A DNA stretch of 64,000 nucleotides. Origin: Psychrobacter sp. PL19. GTDB lineage: Bacteria; Pseudomonadota; Gammaproteobacteria; Pseudomonadales; Moraxellaceae. Positions 46,660 through 55,899 of this stretch are shown piece after piece. Under the pieces are notes generated by a model. The model made no database searches. It was not told where the DNA came from and saw nothing but the letters and a program-made list of their open reading frames with translations. The translations under genes were made by a program, and so were the position numbers. The stretch is from assembly GCF_017875835.1 (NCBI RefSeq), contig NZ_JAGING010000001.1:2046001-2110000 (forward strand), given 5' to 3'. Each line of letters begins with the position of its first letter. Positions within the stretch are counted from its first letter, which is position 1.

Positions 46660-48069
46660 ATGTCAAATAAATTACTAGACCTCATCAAATCATCCAATGC
46701 CAAATGGGTTGATTTTCGCTTTACTGATACCCGTGGTAAAGAGCATCACATGAGCTTTCCATCTCATACTGTTGACGAAGAATCAATAGAAGATGGCAAA
46801 ATGTTTGATGGTTCCTCTATTGCTGGCTGGAAAGGCATCGAAGCGTCCGATATGATTTTGCGTCCTGATCCAGACACTGCATTTATCGACCCGTTTTTTG
46901 ATGCCGTTACTGTGGTCGTGACTTGCGACATCATTGAGCCATCAACTCTACAGGGGTATGAGCGTGATCCACGCTCTATTGCTCGCCGCGCAGAAGAGTA
47001 CTTAAAATCTACGGGTATCGGCGACACGGCCTATTTTGGTCCTGAGCCTGAGTTTTTTGTATTCGACGAAGTAAAATGGTCGATTAACATGTCAGGCATC
47101 AGCCATGAAATCGTCGCTGAAGAAGCGGCATGGTCGACTAACAAAGACTACGAATGGGGTAATATGGGGCATCGCCCACGGGTTAAAGGTGGTTATGTGC
47201 CAGTGCCACCAGTCGATAGCTCGCAAGATATGCGTACGGTAATGTGTGAGCGTATAGAGGATATGATCGGTGAAGGTTGCATCGAAGTCCATCACCATGA
47301 AGTTGCCCCTTGCCAGTTGGAAATTGGTGTTGCATTCAATACCCTAGTTCAAAAAGCGGATGAAGTGCAAAAACTAAAGTATGCCGTCCATAACGTCGCG
47401 CATCAGTTTGGCAAGACTGCGACCTTTATGCCAAAACCTATCGTTGGTGACAATGGCTCAGGTATGCATGTGCATATGTCTATCTCAAAAGACGGCCAGA
47501 ATACTTTTTCTGGTGACGAATATGCCGGTATGTCTGAATCTGCACTATATTTCATCGGCGGTATTATCAAGCATGCACGCGCTCTAAACGCGATTACCAA
47601 CCCTTCAACTAACAGCTATAAACGTTTGGTTCCACATTATGAAGCGCCTATTAAGCTAGCATATTCGGCTTCTAACCGCTCAGCATCTATTCGTATTCCA
47701 CACGTTAGCAGCCCAAAAGCGGTTCGTGTCGAAGCAAGATTCCCTGATCCAGCGGCGAACCCATATTTAGCCTTTGCGGCACTGTTGATGGCTGGCCTTG
47801 ACGGTATCCAAAATAAGATACACCCAGGCGATGCTGCTGACAAAAACTTGTATGACTTGCCACCTGAAGAAGAAGCACAAATCCCAACCGTTGCTGAAAA
47901 TTTAGAAGTGGCGTTACAAGCATTAAGAGATGACCACGAGTTCTTGTTAAAAGGCGACGTGTTCACTAAAGACATGTTAGACGCGTACATCGTATTAAAA
48001 GAAGAGGAAGTACAGCGCCTCAATGTTACGGTACATCCGATTGAATTTGATATGTACTATAGCTGCTAA
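46660..48069 (+). CDS. glnA: Glutamine synthetase type I
   Basis: It condenses ammonia and glutamate to glutamine and is the centre of nitrogen assimilation. The 469 residues carry [11 protein letters not shown], the metal site [46 protein letters not shown] and the adenylylation site NLYDLPPEE with Tyr398. That site implies control by GlnE. Sigma-54 and NtrC-like signals upstream imply nitrogen-limitation control. The ATG follows AAGGAAATG. Confidence 0.97.
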   Translation: MSNKLLDLIKSSNAKWVDFRFTDTRGKEHHMSFPSHTVDEESIEDGKMFDGSSIAGWKGIEASDMILRPDPDTAFIDPFFDAVTVVVTCDIIEPSTLQGYERDPRSIARRAEEYLKSTGIGDTAYFGPEPEFFVFDEVKWSINMSGISHEIVAEEAAWSTNKDYEWGNMGHRPRVKGGYVPVPPVDSSQDMRTVMCERIEDMIGEGCIEVHHHEVAPCQLEIGVAFNTLVQKADEVQKLKYAVHNVAHQFGKTATFMPKPIVGDNGSGMHVHMSISKDGQNTFSGDEYAGMSESALYFIGGIIKHARALNAITNPSTNSYKRLVPHYEAPIKLAYSASNRSASIRIPHVSSPKAVRVEARFPDPAANPYLAFAALLMAGLDGIQNKIHPGDAADKNLYDLPPEEEAQIPTVAENLEVALQALRDDHEFLLKGDVFTKDMLDAYIVLKEEEVQRLNVTVHPIEFDMYYSC

Positions 48070-48100
48070 TTTATAGTTAATGCACTCAATTATTTTGAGT

Positions 48101-48137
48101 AAAAAAACCAGCTAAGTAGATCTTGGCTGGTTTTTTA
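48101..48137 (+). terminator. Intrinsic terminator of glnA
   Basis: The stem AAACCAGCTAAG / CTTGGCTGGTTT has one mismatch and a 5-base loop, and is followed by TTTT. Confidence 0.85.
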
Positions 48138-48213
48138 GTGTTTGAATGTTACAAAGCGATGCCAAAATAGTATTTGAAGGTGTTTACACACCAATCTAAA
48201 GTCTCTTATAGCA

Positions 48214-48273
48214 GTGATAGTCTGGCTGTAGGAGTAATAGTCTGGTTGTGGGAGTGATAGTCTGGTTGGTAAT
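48214..48273. repeat. Tandem repeat, 20 bp x 3
   Basis: The unit GTGATAGTCTGGCTGTAGGA is repeated three times with few changes (48214, 48234, 48254), 55 bases before the DUF4124 gene. Confidence 0.8.
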
Positions 48274-48327
48274 CTTCTTTTATCATCATATACTACTAAT
48301 AAAATACAATTATCAAGTTGACTGATT

Positions 48328-49086
48328 ATGACTTTATCCTCTAAACGTATGTCATCCAAAAGTAATACGGCCACCATATTACTAATAAGTTTGGTTGTTA
48401 GCGCCGCAAGTATTTATGCGCCTATGGCCAATGCTGCCCCTATTTATAAAGTTGTCGATGAAAAAACGGGGCAGGTGACCTTTACTGACCGACCGAAAAG
48501 CTACGAGCAACAAGCTGGTAAGCAGATTACTGAGACATATATCGATACGAATAACACCAGTAGTTTTGGCAATACATCGACAGCATCAAACCAAGGCAAC
48601 AACATAGTGTCAGCACCGCTACAGTCAATGGCTGCTACTTCTAATGCTACCATTTCTAATACGGCTAAAAAGTCACAAGCCAATTATCAACTGATTATGA
48701 CTGAACCAAGCGAAAAGCGCGCTTATCATCGTCCTGCCCAAAGTATCGTAGTAAACCTACAGCTAAGACCGGCGTTGCAAGTGGGTGATAGGGTGATTAT
48801 TTATCTTGATGGCAAGGAAGTTGCTCAAGGGCTAAGTACCTCCATTGCAACAGTAGATATCCTGCCGGGTGCTCATACAGTAAAGGCGATAGTTGAGAAT
48901 GAGGCCGGTCGAAGACTTAAACAGGTTGAGCGTACTATTTATGTGATTCAAAATACCGCAACTTTGCAGAACAATAAAAAAATTGGACAACAATTACTGG
49001 CTTATCAAAACCTACCATGGCATCAAAAAGTACTGTTAAAACTAGGTCAAGACGACACTAATAAACAGCAGTCTAGTAACCAGTAA
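48328..49086 (+). CDS. Secreted DUF4124-domain protein
   Basis: A 252-residue protein of unknown function. The signal peptide (ILLISLVVSAASIYAPMANAA) is followed at once by the DUF4124 motif IYKVVDEKTGQVTFTDRP. The later part (VVNLQLRPALQVGDRVIIYLDGKEVAQG...TVKAIVENEAGR) resembles an immunoglobulin-like fold. Proteins of this type are periplasmic or envelope-associated. It follows glnA on the same strand, beyond the terminator. ATG 48328 or 48349 could be used. Confidence 0.75.
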   Translation: MTLSSKRMSSKSNTATILLISLVVSAASIYAPMANAAPIYKVVDEKTGQVTFTDRPKSYEQQAGKQITETYIDTNNTSSFGNTSTASNQGNNIVSAPLQSMAATSNATISNTAKKSQANYQLIMTEPSEKRAYHRPAQSIVVNLQLRPALQVGDRVIIYLDGKEVAQGLSTSIATVDILPGAHTVKAIVENEAGRRLKQVERTIYVIQNTATLQNNKKIGQQLLAYQNLPWHQKVLLKLGQDDTNKQQSSNQ

Positions 49087-49164
49087 GCATAAACAATCAC
49101 TAAATATCCTTTAATAGCTTTTTATTTAAAAGATTTTTCAACTTAACATTTAGATAGTAATCAC

Positions 49165-49212
49165 TAAAAAAATAGGGCCAATCGCTATATTAAGCGCTCA
49201 GCCCTATTGAAT
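49165..49212 (-). terminator. Probable terminator of the SIMPL gene
   Basis: The arms AATAGGGC / GCCCTATT (49171-49178 and 49201-49208) are followed on the minus strand by TTTTTTTAG. Confidence 0.6.
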
Positions 49213-49253
49213 TGTTTATAGTAGATGAATAGTCAATCCCGCTGGCGCGGTAC

Positions 49254-49967
49254 TTATTTAGTCAGTTCAATAGTACCGTTAGCAGTCACTGAAATTGTAC
49301 TGTTACCAGACTCAAAATTCTGAGTTGGTACTGATTCAGCCGAATCTGCTCTCATATTCATCGCGCTATACATAGGGCGTGGATAGTTGCTGCCGGTATT
49401 TAGATTAACCGTAACCAAGCGATAGCCACGGGCATCCCATGCTCGAGTTAGGTTTTTGGCTTGCTGCTGAAAGGCGCGTGAAGCATCAGTCATCAGCTTT
49501 TGCTCCAAGGCGTCCTTTTTAGCATTCGAGACTCCAAAGTTCAAATTGTCCATGACTAAGGTTTCTTGCAAGTCTGCAATCAGCTGACTAGTCGCGGCAA
49601 AGTCGGTGCTCTTAATATCTATATTAGCCTGTCCCGTCCAGCCAATGATTTTGTCGTCTTTATCATAGCGTGGATAGGTACGCTGCTGTCCGGTGCTGAC
49701 CGTCACGCTAGGGTAACGCTTGGCGATGGCCAAGGCTTTATTGACTGAAGTATTAAGATTGGTTGCTAGTGTTTTGGCATTAGAGGCTTGTAGTTTTTTA
49801 TATAGACTGGCACGTACCTCATCATTTGCCACCTCTTCTTTTACTTCTGTCTGAAAGCTTAATTGATCGTAGCCTGTAGGTTCCGCATGCGCACTGCCCA
49901 TCATCGCTGTGAATAGACATGCGGCGCTGGTAGCGACCGCTGCTTTATTAAGTAAAGTGCTCTTCAT
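49254..49967 (-). CDS. Secreted SIMPL-domain (DUF541) protein
   Basis: A 237-residue periplasmic protein with a signal peptide cut near GSAHAEP and a DUF541/SIMPL domain: VKEEVANDEVRASL, LNTSVNKALAIAKRYPSVTVSTGQQRTYPRYDKDDKIIGW and LNFGVSNAKKDALEQKLMTDASRAF. This family includes YggE-like proteins linked to oxidative stress tolerance; the activity is unknown. The ATG follows AGGAG. It is a single gene. Confidence 0.85.
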   Translation of the reverse strand: MKSTLLNKAAVATSAACLFTAMMGSAHAEPTGYDQLSFQTEVKEEVANDEVRASLYKKLQASNAKTLATNLNTSVNKALAIAKRYPSVTVSTGQQRTYPRYDKDDKIIGWTGQANIDIKSTDFAATSQLIADLQETLVMDNLNFGVSNAKKDALEQKLMTDASRAFQQQAKNLTRAWDARGYRLVTVNLNTGSNYPRPMYSAMNMRADSAESVPTQNFESGNSTISVTANGTIELTK

Positions 49968-50287
49968 AATAATCTCCTGAGTAAAATGTGTGTTAATAAT
50001 AGTGGTCTTATAGCCTTAATAATCAAAGGCGTGCTGTATGCTGATATAGTTAACCCAATTTAAAAACGATACAGTAGTACGCTGACATAAATGTACCTAT
50101 TTTATTTTGAACTGGCTATAGTTATAAAGATTGAAAATACGCTCGTTAGATTTTTTTAGTTGGGCAACGGGTGATATATCAAACATATTGCTTTAAAATA
50201 GCAAAATATACCTGAGTTGCTGTGAGGATTTTGTCACTAGGTTACTGGATTCTATGTACTGTAAAAACAGCAGTTATGCAGTAGGGG

Positions 50288-50315
50288 TTGTAATAATGCA
50301 AAAACCTTGTATAAT
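50288..50315 (+). promoter_or_regulatory. Promoter of the SRP RNA gene
   Basis: TTGTAA (50288-50293) and a perfect TATAAT (50310-50315) are 16 bases apart, placing the start at about 50322-50324, where the RNA helix begins. Confidence 0.65.
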
Positions 50316-50323
50316 CTGCAACT

Positions 50324-50432
<109 letters not shown>

Positions 50433-50464
50433 TTTTTTTTGCCTGCAAATCGTTGATATCATAA

Positions 50465-50491
50465 ACCCTTGATTAAAAAGGGCTTTTTTTT
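50465..50491 (+). terminator. Second small terminator after the SRP RNA gene
   Basis: ACCCTT / AAGGGC arms are followed by T8; it probably backs up the ffs terminator. Confidence 0.5.
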
Positions 50492-50549
50492 GCCAGTTTT
50501 TTGGATAAGCGCTGCCTCCTACCGATCTCTTACTGCCTACTGATCTTTT

Positions 50550-50584
50550 ACTATTAGGTATTTACTATTAGGTATTTACTATGA
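50550..50584. repeat. Tandem repeat, 14 bp x 2.5
   Basis: The unit ACTATTAGGTATTT is repeated at 50550 and 50564, with a partial third copy. Confidence 0.8.
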
Positions 50585-50864
50585 TTTTTGAACTGCCCTA
50601 ATATAAGTTAAAATATAAGGTGTTAATAGCCAACAATAATAACAGCACCTTCCATAATAGTATCAGTCGATGATAATTGATATAAGACACAGCAGGATAG
50701 GGATCAAATAGCTTATAATACCTATCGGTCATGGTTAAGCACATTGCATACCGTGAGGTTACACGATACGATAGTCAGCTAAGATGAATACGACTTTTTA
50801 ACAATATTAGCTGAACGCTGGCTTGGTGCTCGGCGACTCTTTGACTGATAGTATTGGCAGTTTT

Positions 50865-50892
50865 CGTCATTACCTAATCGTCATTACCTAAG
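50865..50892. repeat. Tandem repeat, 14 bp x 2
   Basis: CGTCATTACCTAAT is followed by CGTCATTACCTAAG. A separate GAGCTTGAGT direct repeat lies just after it (50897-50920). Confidence 0.7.
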
Positions 50893-51027
50893 TAGTGAGC
50901 TTGAGTTAGAGAGCTTGAGTGTCATCAATTAAAAATTTCAAGTATTTAACGCTTCTAATTTAACGTCTCCATAGATTACTGACCCTTTTGTAAATACGTA
51001 GGCCACCAAATAGGATAGTACCGACCC

Positions 51028-51957
51028 ATGAGTGATACCCAAGACCAGCCGAGCTTATTGCAGCGCCGCAGGCAACAGCGTCAGATTTTGGCAATGATGG
51101 GGATTGAGCAGTGGGTACGGCCAGACTCGCTGACTATTAATATCGCACATATTCCATCGGCAACCGTAGATCAACCTGTATCTTTAGAGCGATCAGCATC
51201 GGAAGCTGTGCGACCAAGCTTCGACTCAGAGCAGCCTGTACCAGATACAGCGCCTATTGTTACTGATTATGATGGTACTGATTATGATGGTACTGATTAT
51301 GCTACTGCCAATACTGTTAGTAATGATTTGCCTGATCTACAAAGTTTACCGATGCAAGACCCGGCGACACAAAGCCCAGCGACGGCTGAGCTTGAAAGTA
51401 ATGCAATTAATCCTTCGATTGCTTCGCATACTCAGACTGCCGCAAAAATAGATGTGATGCAGCCAGATGTCACGCCAACAGTAGAACACTTGATTGCGCC
51501 GTTGGTAGAGTCATCGATAGAAAAAGTAACAGCACCTGTTGCCGAAATAGCATTTACTGCTCAACATAACACCGCTGATTATAGTCTCAAGAAAGTCGCA
51601 CCGTTTGACTTGCAAGGTGGGCGCTATGGTAATTGGGTGTTGATAGTTGATATTCAGGCTTTGAACAATGACAGTCAAAAGCTATGGCAAAATATCACTC
51701 AAGCATTAACGCTATCGTGCGAGACGGCTTCTTTTCCGATTTGCGAGGGTATGGATACCGCTGAGCTGGCTAACGCCAGTCTTGCCGGATACCTCTTTAA
51801 GATTGGTAGAAGTGAAGAGGTGTTAGTTGCAGCATTGACTGACTTGCCTGATGGTTTGACTCATCCTAATCTAGCGCACGTACCGACACTTGATCAGATG
51901 CTAATAGATGCCAGTCTTAAACGTGATTTGTGGCAGCAATTATCCAGTTCTAACTAA
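51028..51957 (+). CDS. Uncharacterised protein, possibly DNA polymerase III psi subunit (HolD-like)
   Basis: A 309-residue protein in three parts: an N-terminal segment RRQQRQILAMMGIEQWVRPDSL, a long Thr/Ala/Pro-rich linker (about 45-190) and a C-terminal globular part ending PTLDQMLIDASLKRDLWQQL. The first segment resembles the psi N-terminus that binds chi (LQQLGITQW in E. coli HolD), and the end resembles the psi C-terminus. If correct, it is an unusually long psi with a disordered linker. This is an inference from remembered motifs; the safe label is hypothetical. The linker contains a DYDGTDYDGTDY repeat. Confidence 0.5.
   Translation: MSDTQDQPSLLQRRRQQRQILAMMGIEQWVRPDSLTINIAHIPSATVDQPVSLERSASEAVRPSFDSEQPVPDTAPIVTDYDGTDYDGTDYATANTVSNDLPDLQSLPMQDPATQSPATAELESNAINPSIASHTQTAAKIDVMQPDVTPTVEHLIAPLVESSIEKVTAPVAEIAFTAQHNTADYSLKKVAPFDLQGGRYGNWVLIVDIQALNNDSQKLWQNITQALTLSCETASFPICEGMDTAELANASLAGYLFKIGRSEEVLVAALTDLPDGLTHPNLAHVPTLDQMLIDASLKRDLWQQLSSSN
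51263..51302. repeat. In-frame tandem repeat, 15 bp x 2.6
   Basis: The unit TGATTATGATGGTAC is repeated within the coding sequence and encodes DYDGT-DYDGT-DYAT, keeping the frame. Confidence 0.8.
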
Positions 51958-52099
51958 GCGTAAAATGTAATAAAGAAAGCGGTCGTACCGTAAGACTGTA
52001 CAGATACCCCTTAGAGACTATAATCGAAGCATAATATTGAGTGTCTTTGAGAAAAAATAAGATTCAACCTACTATCCCCTCATATCTAGGATTGCGACT

Positions 52100-53233
52100 A
52101 TGAATACACAAGCGCCTGCAGAAACCCCTACAAAAAAGGCTCCCCACCGCGTACCGAATTTTTGTGCTGGCCCTGCTACCATGCCAACTGCTGTACTGGA
52201 ACGCGCTCAAGAGGAGCTGCTTGATTGGCAAGGAAGCGGCATGTCGGTAATGGAGATTAGCCATCGTAGTAAAGATTATATAGCCGTCGCCCAAAAGGCT
52301 GAAACTAAGCTACGCTCGTTAATGGACATTCCGGATAATTATAAAGTGCTGTTCCTGCAAGGGGGCGCAAGCCTACAGTTTTCAGCCATCCCATTGAACC
52401 TATTAAATGGTGGTCGCGCCGACTATTTGACTACTGGTACTTGGTCGGTCAAAGCCATCAAAGAAGCTCAGCGTTATGAGAAGCTAGGTCTAGGCGATAT
52501 TAATTTAGTTGCAACGGGTAAAGACAATAAATTTACGGACGTTCCTACACAAAGTGACTGGAATATCAGCGACGATGCTGCTTATTTTCATTACTGCGCC
52601 AATGAGACCATTCATGGCCTACAAATATTTGAGCCACCACAAGTTGATGCCACACTTATCGTTGATATGTCATCTTGTATTTTGTCGCAGCCGATTGACG
52701 TGTCTAAATTTGGGATGATTTATGCTGGCGCGCAAAAGAACATTGGCCCTGCTGGTTTGGTAATTATTATTATTCGCGAAGACTTGTTAGGGCAGGCAAG
52801 TGAGTGGTGTCCAATGCTGCTTAACTATGAGCACCAAGTGGAAAAAGAGTCTATGTCTAATACACCCGCCACGTACTCTTGGTATCTTGCTGGCTTGGTA
52901 TTTGACTGGCTTGAGGAACAGGGTGGAGTAGCCGCTATTGGTAAAATCAACCAGCAAAAAGCAGCCTTGTTGTATCAGACCATTGATGACAGTAGTTTTT
53001 ATAACAATCCAGTTGCCCTTAAACATCGCTCTATCATGAACGTCCCATTTACTTTAGCAGACAGTAACCTTGATAAAGTGTTTTTAGAACAGTCTGAAAA
53101 AGCTGGACTGTTCAATCTAAAAGGTCACCGCGATGTTGGTGGTATGCGTGCCAGTATTTACAACGCGGTCCCGCTAGAATGGGTACAGCTCTTAGTCAAC
53201 TTTATGAAAGATTTTGAAAAGCAGTATGGCTAA
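52100..53233 (+). CDS. serC: Phosphoserine aminotransferase
   Basis: A PLP enzyme converting 3-phosphohydroxypyruvate to phosphoserine, and also acting in pyridoxal phosphate synthesis. Motifs are the N-terminal NFCAGPATMPTAVLERAQ, GMSVMEISHRS, LFLQGGASLQFSAIPLN, the PLP-lysine region GMIYAGAQKNIGPAGL and the C-terminal GLFNLKGHRDVGGMRASIYNA. Length is 377 residues. The ATG follows AGGATT. It is a single unit with its own terminator. Confidence 0.96.
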   Translation: MNTQAPAETPTKKAPHRVPNFCAGPATMPTAVLERAQEELLDWQGSGMSVMEISHRSKDYIAVAQKAETKLRSLMDIPDNYKVLFLQGGASLQFSAIPLNLLNGGRADYLTTGTWSVKAIKEAQRYEKLGLGDINLVATGKDNKFTDVPTQSDWNISDDAAYFHYCANETIHGLQIFEPPQVDATLIVDMSSCILSQPIDVSKFGMIYAGAQKNIGPAGLVIIIIREDLLGQASEWCPMLLNYEHQVEKESMSNTPATYSWYLAGLVFDWLEEQGGVAAIGKINQQKAALLYQTIDDSSFYNNPVALKHRSIMNVPFTLADSNLDKVFLEQSEKAGLFNLKGHRDVGGMRASIYNAVPLEWVQLLVNFMKDFEKQYG

Positions 53234-53273
53234 GTCAAAGTCCAAACATGACATGAGTGTGATGCTAGTAATA

Positions 53274-53317
53274 AAAAAAGAGACGCCAAGCAATATGCTA
53301 GGCGTCTCTTTTTTTTA
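53274..53317 (+). terminator. Intrinsic terminator of serC
   Basis: The stem AAGAGACGCC / GGCGTCTCTT has a 13-base loop and is followed by T8. Confidence 0.85.
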
Positions 53318-53340
53318 TAAGCCATCAACATATGGTGTTC

Positions 53341-53479
53341 TATAGTCAATGAAAAGTAATATCGATATATAACCTACTGCTGGTATAAGTTTTTCTTGCT
53401 TGCTGTGCCTAAGCAGCCAGAGGCTGCAAAAAGCTTATACCAGCAGTACCGTCGCGTTTTTAAGGTATTTTAACTATAG
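53341..53479 (+). repeat. MITE-like interspersed repeat, copy D (full, best hairpin)
   Basis: 139 bp with termini TATAGTCAATG and AACTATA. The 15-bp arms TACTGCTGGTATAAG (53375-53389) and CTTATACCAGCAGTA (53434-53448) are perfect inverted repeats, with an inner GCAGCC-AGA-GGCTGC hairpin. No coding capacity. Confidence 0.88.
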
Positions 53480-53661
53480 TTGTTTTTGTTGTTGGCGCTT
53501 AATGGGTCACCACAACAGTTAACACTCAGTTAATGGTCTTTGTGACTATTGCTTTATAAGTCTTGGTGCAAAGAACTAGGTTAAAAAAGCGAAGTTTGCT
53601 ATGATAAAAATTCGCTGCTTGGCAACATGGCTCATTTCATAGGGTTACTATAACGATAATT

Positions 53662-55626
53662 ATGATAAAAAAGCTTTCATCTGATTGTTTAACTGCGTTA
53701 TTGAGCTCACCTTTAGCAGAGGCTGGGTGCATTGTTGATGCTGCATATTCACACACTCGGACCAGATCACAGCCTCAATTTTGCTCTAGGTATTTTTTGA
53801 AAAAGACAACGCTTAAGAGTATTTTTCTAGGCATGGTCATCAGCTGGATGCCAGTGGCTATGGCTGCCCCAATTACCACCAAAGCGCTAGGACACAACAG
53901 CACCGCCGAGTACATCAACGCGCCATACATGCCTTATGCCAATCCCAATGCGCCAACGGGTGGTACGCTGTCATTTGACGCGCGTGGGACTTTTAATAGT
54001 GCCAATAAGTGGATGACCACTGGGGTGGCGATGATTGGCACTGATTATCTATATGACACACTAATGACTGGCTCATTGAACGAAGCCTTTACGATGTATC
54101 CGCAGCTGGCAAGTGAGGTCACTTATGATCCTGACGATAGCAGTTGGATTATTTATCATATTAATCCTGCCGCGCGCTTTTGGGATGGAACCCCGGTCAC
54201 AAGCGCTGATGTTAAGGCGACTTATGACGCGTTATTAACTCAAGGTCCTATGTATATTCGTAGCTATCTGGGTGATATTAAAGAAATACAAATTATCGAT
54301 AACCAGCAGGTGAAGTTTGTTTTTGCTTCCGATAATAATAAAGAAATTCTCTTAACGGTTGGTCAGTTTCCAGTCTTTGCTAAATCCTCCATTGATGCTA
54401 ATTTTGATAAGATTAGCCTTAAACCACTTATGGGCAGTGGCCCTTACAAACTAGGGCGTGTCGAGGCGGGACGCTCGGTCAGTTATTTACGTGACCCTAA
54501 TTATTGGGGACGAGATTTGATGGTCAATCGTGGCCGTTATAATTTTGATATGATTAAGTTTGTCTACTATCAAAGTGATGAGATTGCTTTTGAAGGTTTT
54601 AAATCAGGTCAATATCGCTTTCGCCCCGAAAATAAAGCCTCGAACTGGGCCACCGGTTACAATTTCCCGGCAGTAAAAGCGGGACTAATTAACAAAGAGG
54701 CCATAACCAGCCAAAATCCGGTACCGATGCAAGGGCTGGTTATGAACATGCGGCGACCAATATTTCAAGACATTCGCGTTCGCCAAGCGTTAACAGCTGC
54801 TTATGATTTTGAATGGATGAATAAAACCTTATTTCATAATCAATATGAGCGTCTGCAAAGCTTTTTCCATGGCTCAGAGCTGGCAGCAACCGGTATGCCA
54901 TCAGTAGCTGAAATGGAAGTATTAACGCCATTATTATCTAAGCTTGAGCCGACGCAACGCCAAGTAGTATTGGCCGAATGGCAACTACCGACTAGTGATG
55001 GCGGTGGTTTCAATCGTCAAGGGCTATTAAAAGCGCGGCAACTGTTGCTAGATGCAGGTTTTTATTATGATGATATGAAGCTATATCAACCGGATGATAA
55101 GCTTGCTCAGATCGAAATCTTAATGACTGGCGATACTATGGGGCGTGTATTACTGCCTTATGTCCGTAATTTAACGCGCTTGGGGTTTGAAGCGAACTTA
55201 CGGCAAGTTGATGGGCCACAATACTATGAGCGTATGCGCAGCTTTGATTATGATATGACGGTTGATGTATTTGCCCAGAGCTTATCTCCTGGCGCGGAGC
55301 AAGTAGCCTACTGGGGCAGTGTGGCTGCTGATGAAGTGGGCAACCGCAATACTGCGGGCATTAAAAATGCTGCTATCGACAATGTAGTAGAGGCGCTTGG
55401 CGATGCAAAAAGTCGTGACGACATTATTTTATATACTCAGGTTCTTGACCGTTTGTTACGAGCTGGTTATTACCTCGTACCTTTATATGGTAAGTCTGGG
55501 ACCAATGTGGCCTACTGGAATCAGTACCGCCATGTCAAAGAATTACCAACCAATGCGGTTGGAATTGACTATTGGTGGGTGGATAAACAGGCAGAAGCGC
55601 GCGTTGACAAATATTTAGGTCGATAA
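53662..55626 (+). CDS. yejA: Peptide ABC transporter substrate-binding protein YejA
   Basis: The periplasmic binding protein (SBP_bac_5 family) for the YejABEF oligopeptide importer, which also admits microcin C in enterics. Family segments include MPYANPNAPTGGTLSFDARGTFNS, WIIYHINPAARFWDGTPVTSADV, GPYKLGRVEAGRSV and YWGRDLMVNRGRYNFD. The signal peptide is internal: KKTTLKSIFLGMVISWMPVAMAA at residues about 47-69. The real start may be TTG 53797 (TAGG upstream), which would put it at the N-terminus. The transporter genes follow, but only after gloB. Confidence 0.88.
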   Translation: MIKKLSSDCLTALLSSPLAEAGCIVDAAYSHTRTRSQPQFCSRYFLKKTTLKSIFLGMVISWMPVAMAAPITTKALGHNSTAEYINAPYMPYANPNAPTGGTLSFDARGTFNSANKWMTTGVAMIGTDYLYDTLMTGSLNEAFTMYPQLASEVTYDPDDSSWIIYHINPAARFWDGTPVTSADVKATYDALLTQGPMYIRSYLGDIKEIQIIDNQQVKFVFASDNNKEILLTVGQFPVFAKSSIDANFDKISLKPLMGSGPYKLGRVEAGRSVSYLRDPNYWGRDLMVNRGRYNFDMIKFVYYQSDEIAFEGFKSGQYRFRPENKASNWATGYNFPAVKAGLINKEAITSQNPVPMQGLVMNMRRPIFQDIRVRQALTAAYDFEWMNKTLFHNQYERLQSFFHGSELAATGMPSVAEMEVLTPLLSKLEPTQRQVVLAEWQLPTSDGGGFNRQGLLKARQLLLDAGFYYDDMKLYQPDDKLAQIEILMTGDTMGRVLLPYVRNLTRLGFEANLRQVDGPQYYERMRSFDYDMTVDVFAQSLSPGAEQVAYWGSVAADEVGNRNTAGIKNAAIDNVVEALGDAKSRDDIILYTQVLDRLLRAGYYLVPLYGKSGTNVAYWNQYRHVKELPTNAVGIDYWWVDKQAEARVDKYLGR

Positions 55627-55641
55627 ATTTAGGTCGATGAG
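55614..55641. repeat. Tandem duplication, 14 bp x 2, across the yejA stop
   Basis: TTTAGGTCGATAAA contains the yejA stop codon and is followed by TTTAGGTCGATGAG. Confidence 0.75.
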
Positions 55642-55708
55642 TTAGAGCAGGTGGCTAAGATTTTAAAGTTAACCATAACTTCTAACAAATAACGATGGTT
55701 TTTTAATA

Positions 55709-55842
55709 CAGTTAAAATACCTTAAAAACGCTACGGTACTGCTGGTATAAGATTTTTGCAGCCTCTGTCTGCGCAGGCACAGCAAGCAAGAAAAACTTAT
55801 ACTAGTAGTACGTTATGTATCGATATTACTTTTCATTGACTA
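55709..55842 (-). repeat. MITE-like interspersed repeat, copy E (full, reversed)
   Basis: Minus orientation, about 134 bp: starts CAGTTAAAATACCTTAAAAA and ends ACTTTTCATTGACTA. The arms ACTGCTGGTATAAG / CTTATACTAGTAGT form the hairpin with two mismatches. It separates yejA from gloB. Confidence 0.87.
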
Positions 55843-55899
55843 CAGATATAGCCCTTGGTAAAAAGTGCCAATAAAGACAAACTCTAATAAGGATGCAAC

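Larger units (their letters stand above)
53234..53661. other. Spacer serC / yejA
   Basis: It holds the serC terminator and a full MITE-like repeat (53341-53479). The remaining 180 bases should carry the yejA promoter; no clear hexamers or gene are seen. Confidence 0.45.

Noticed and set aside
48214..48273. CRISPR-like or operator array (20-bp x 3) before the DUF4124 gene
   Set aside because: Contiguous copies with no spacers; most simply a slippage product like the other short tandem repeats here.
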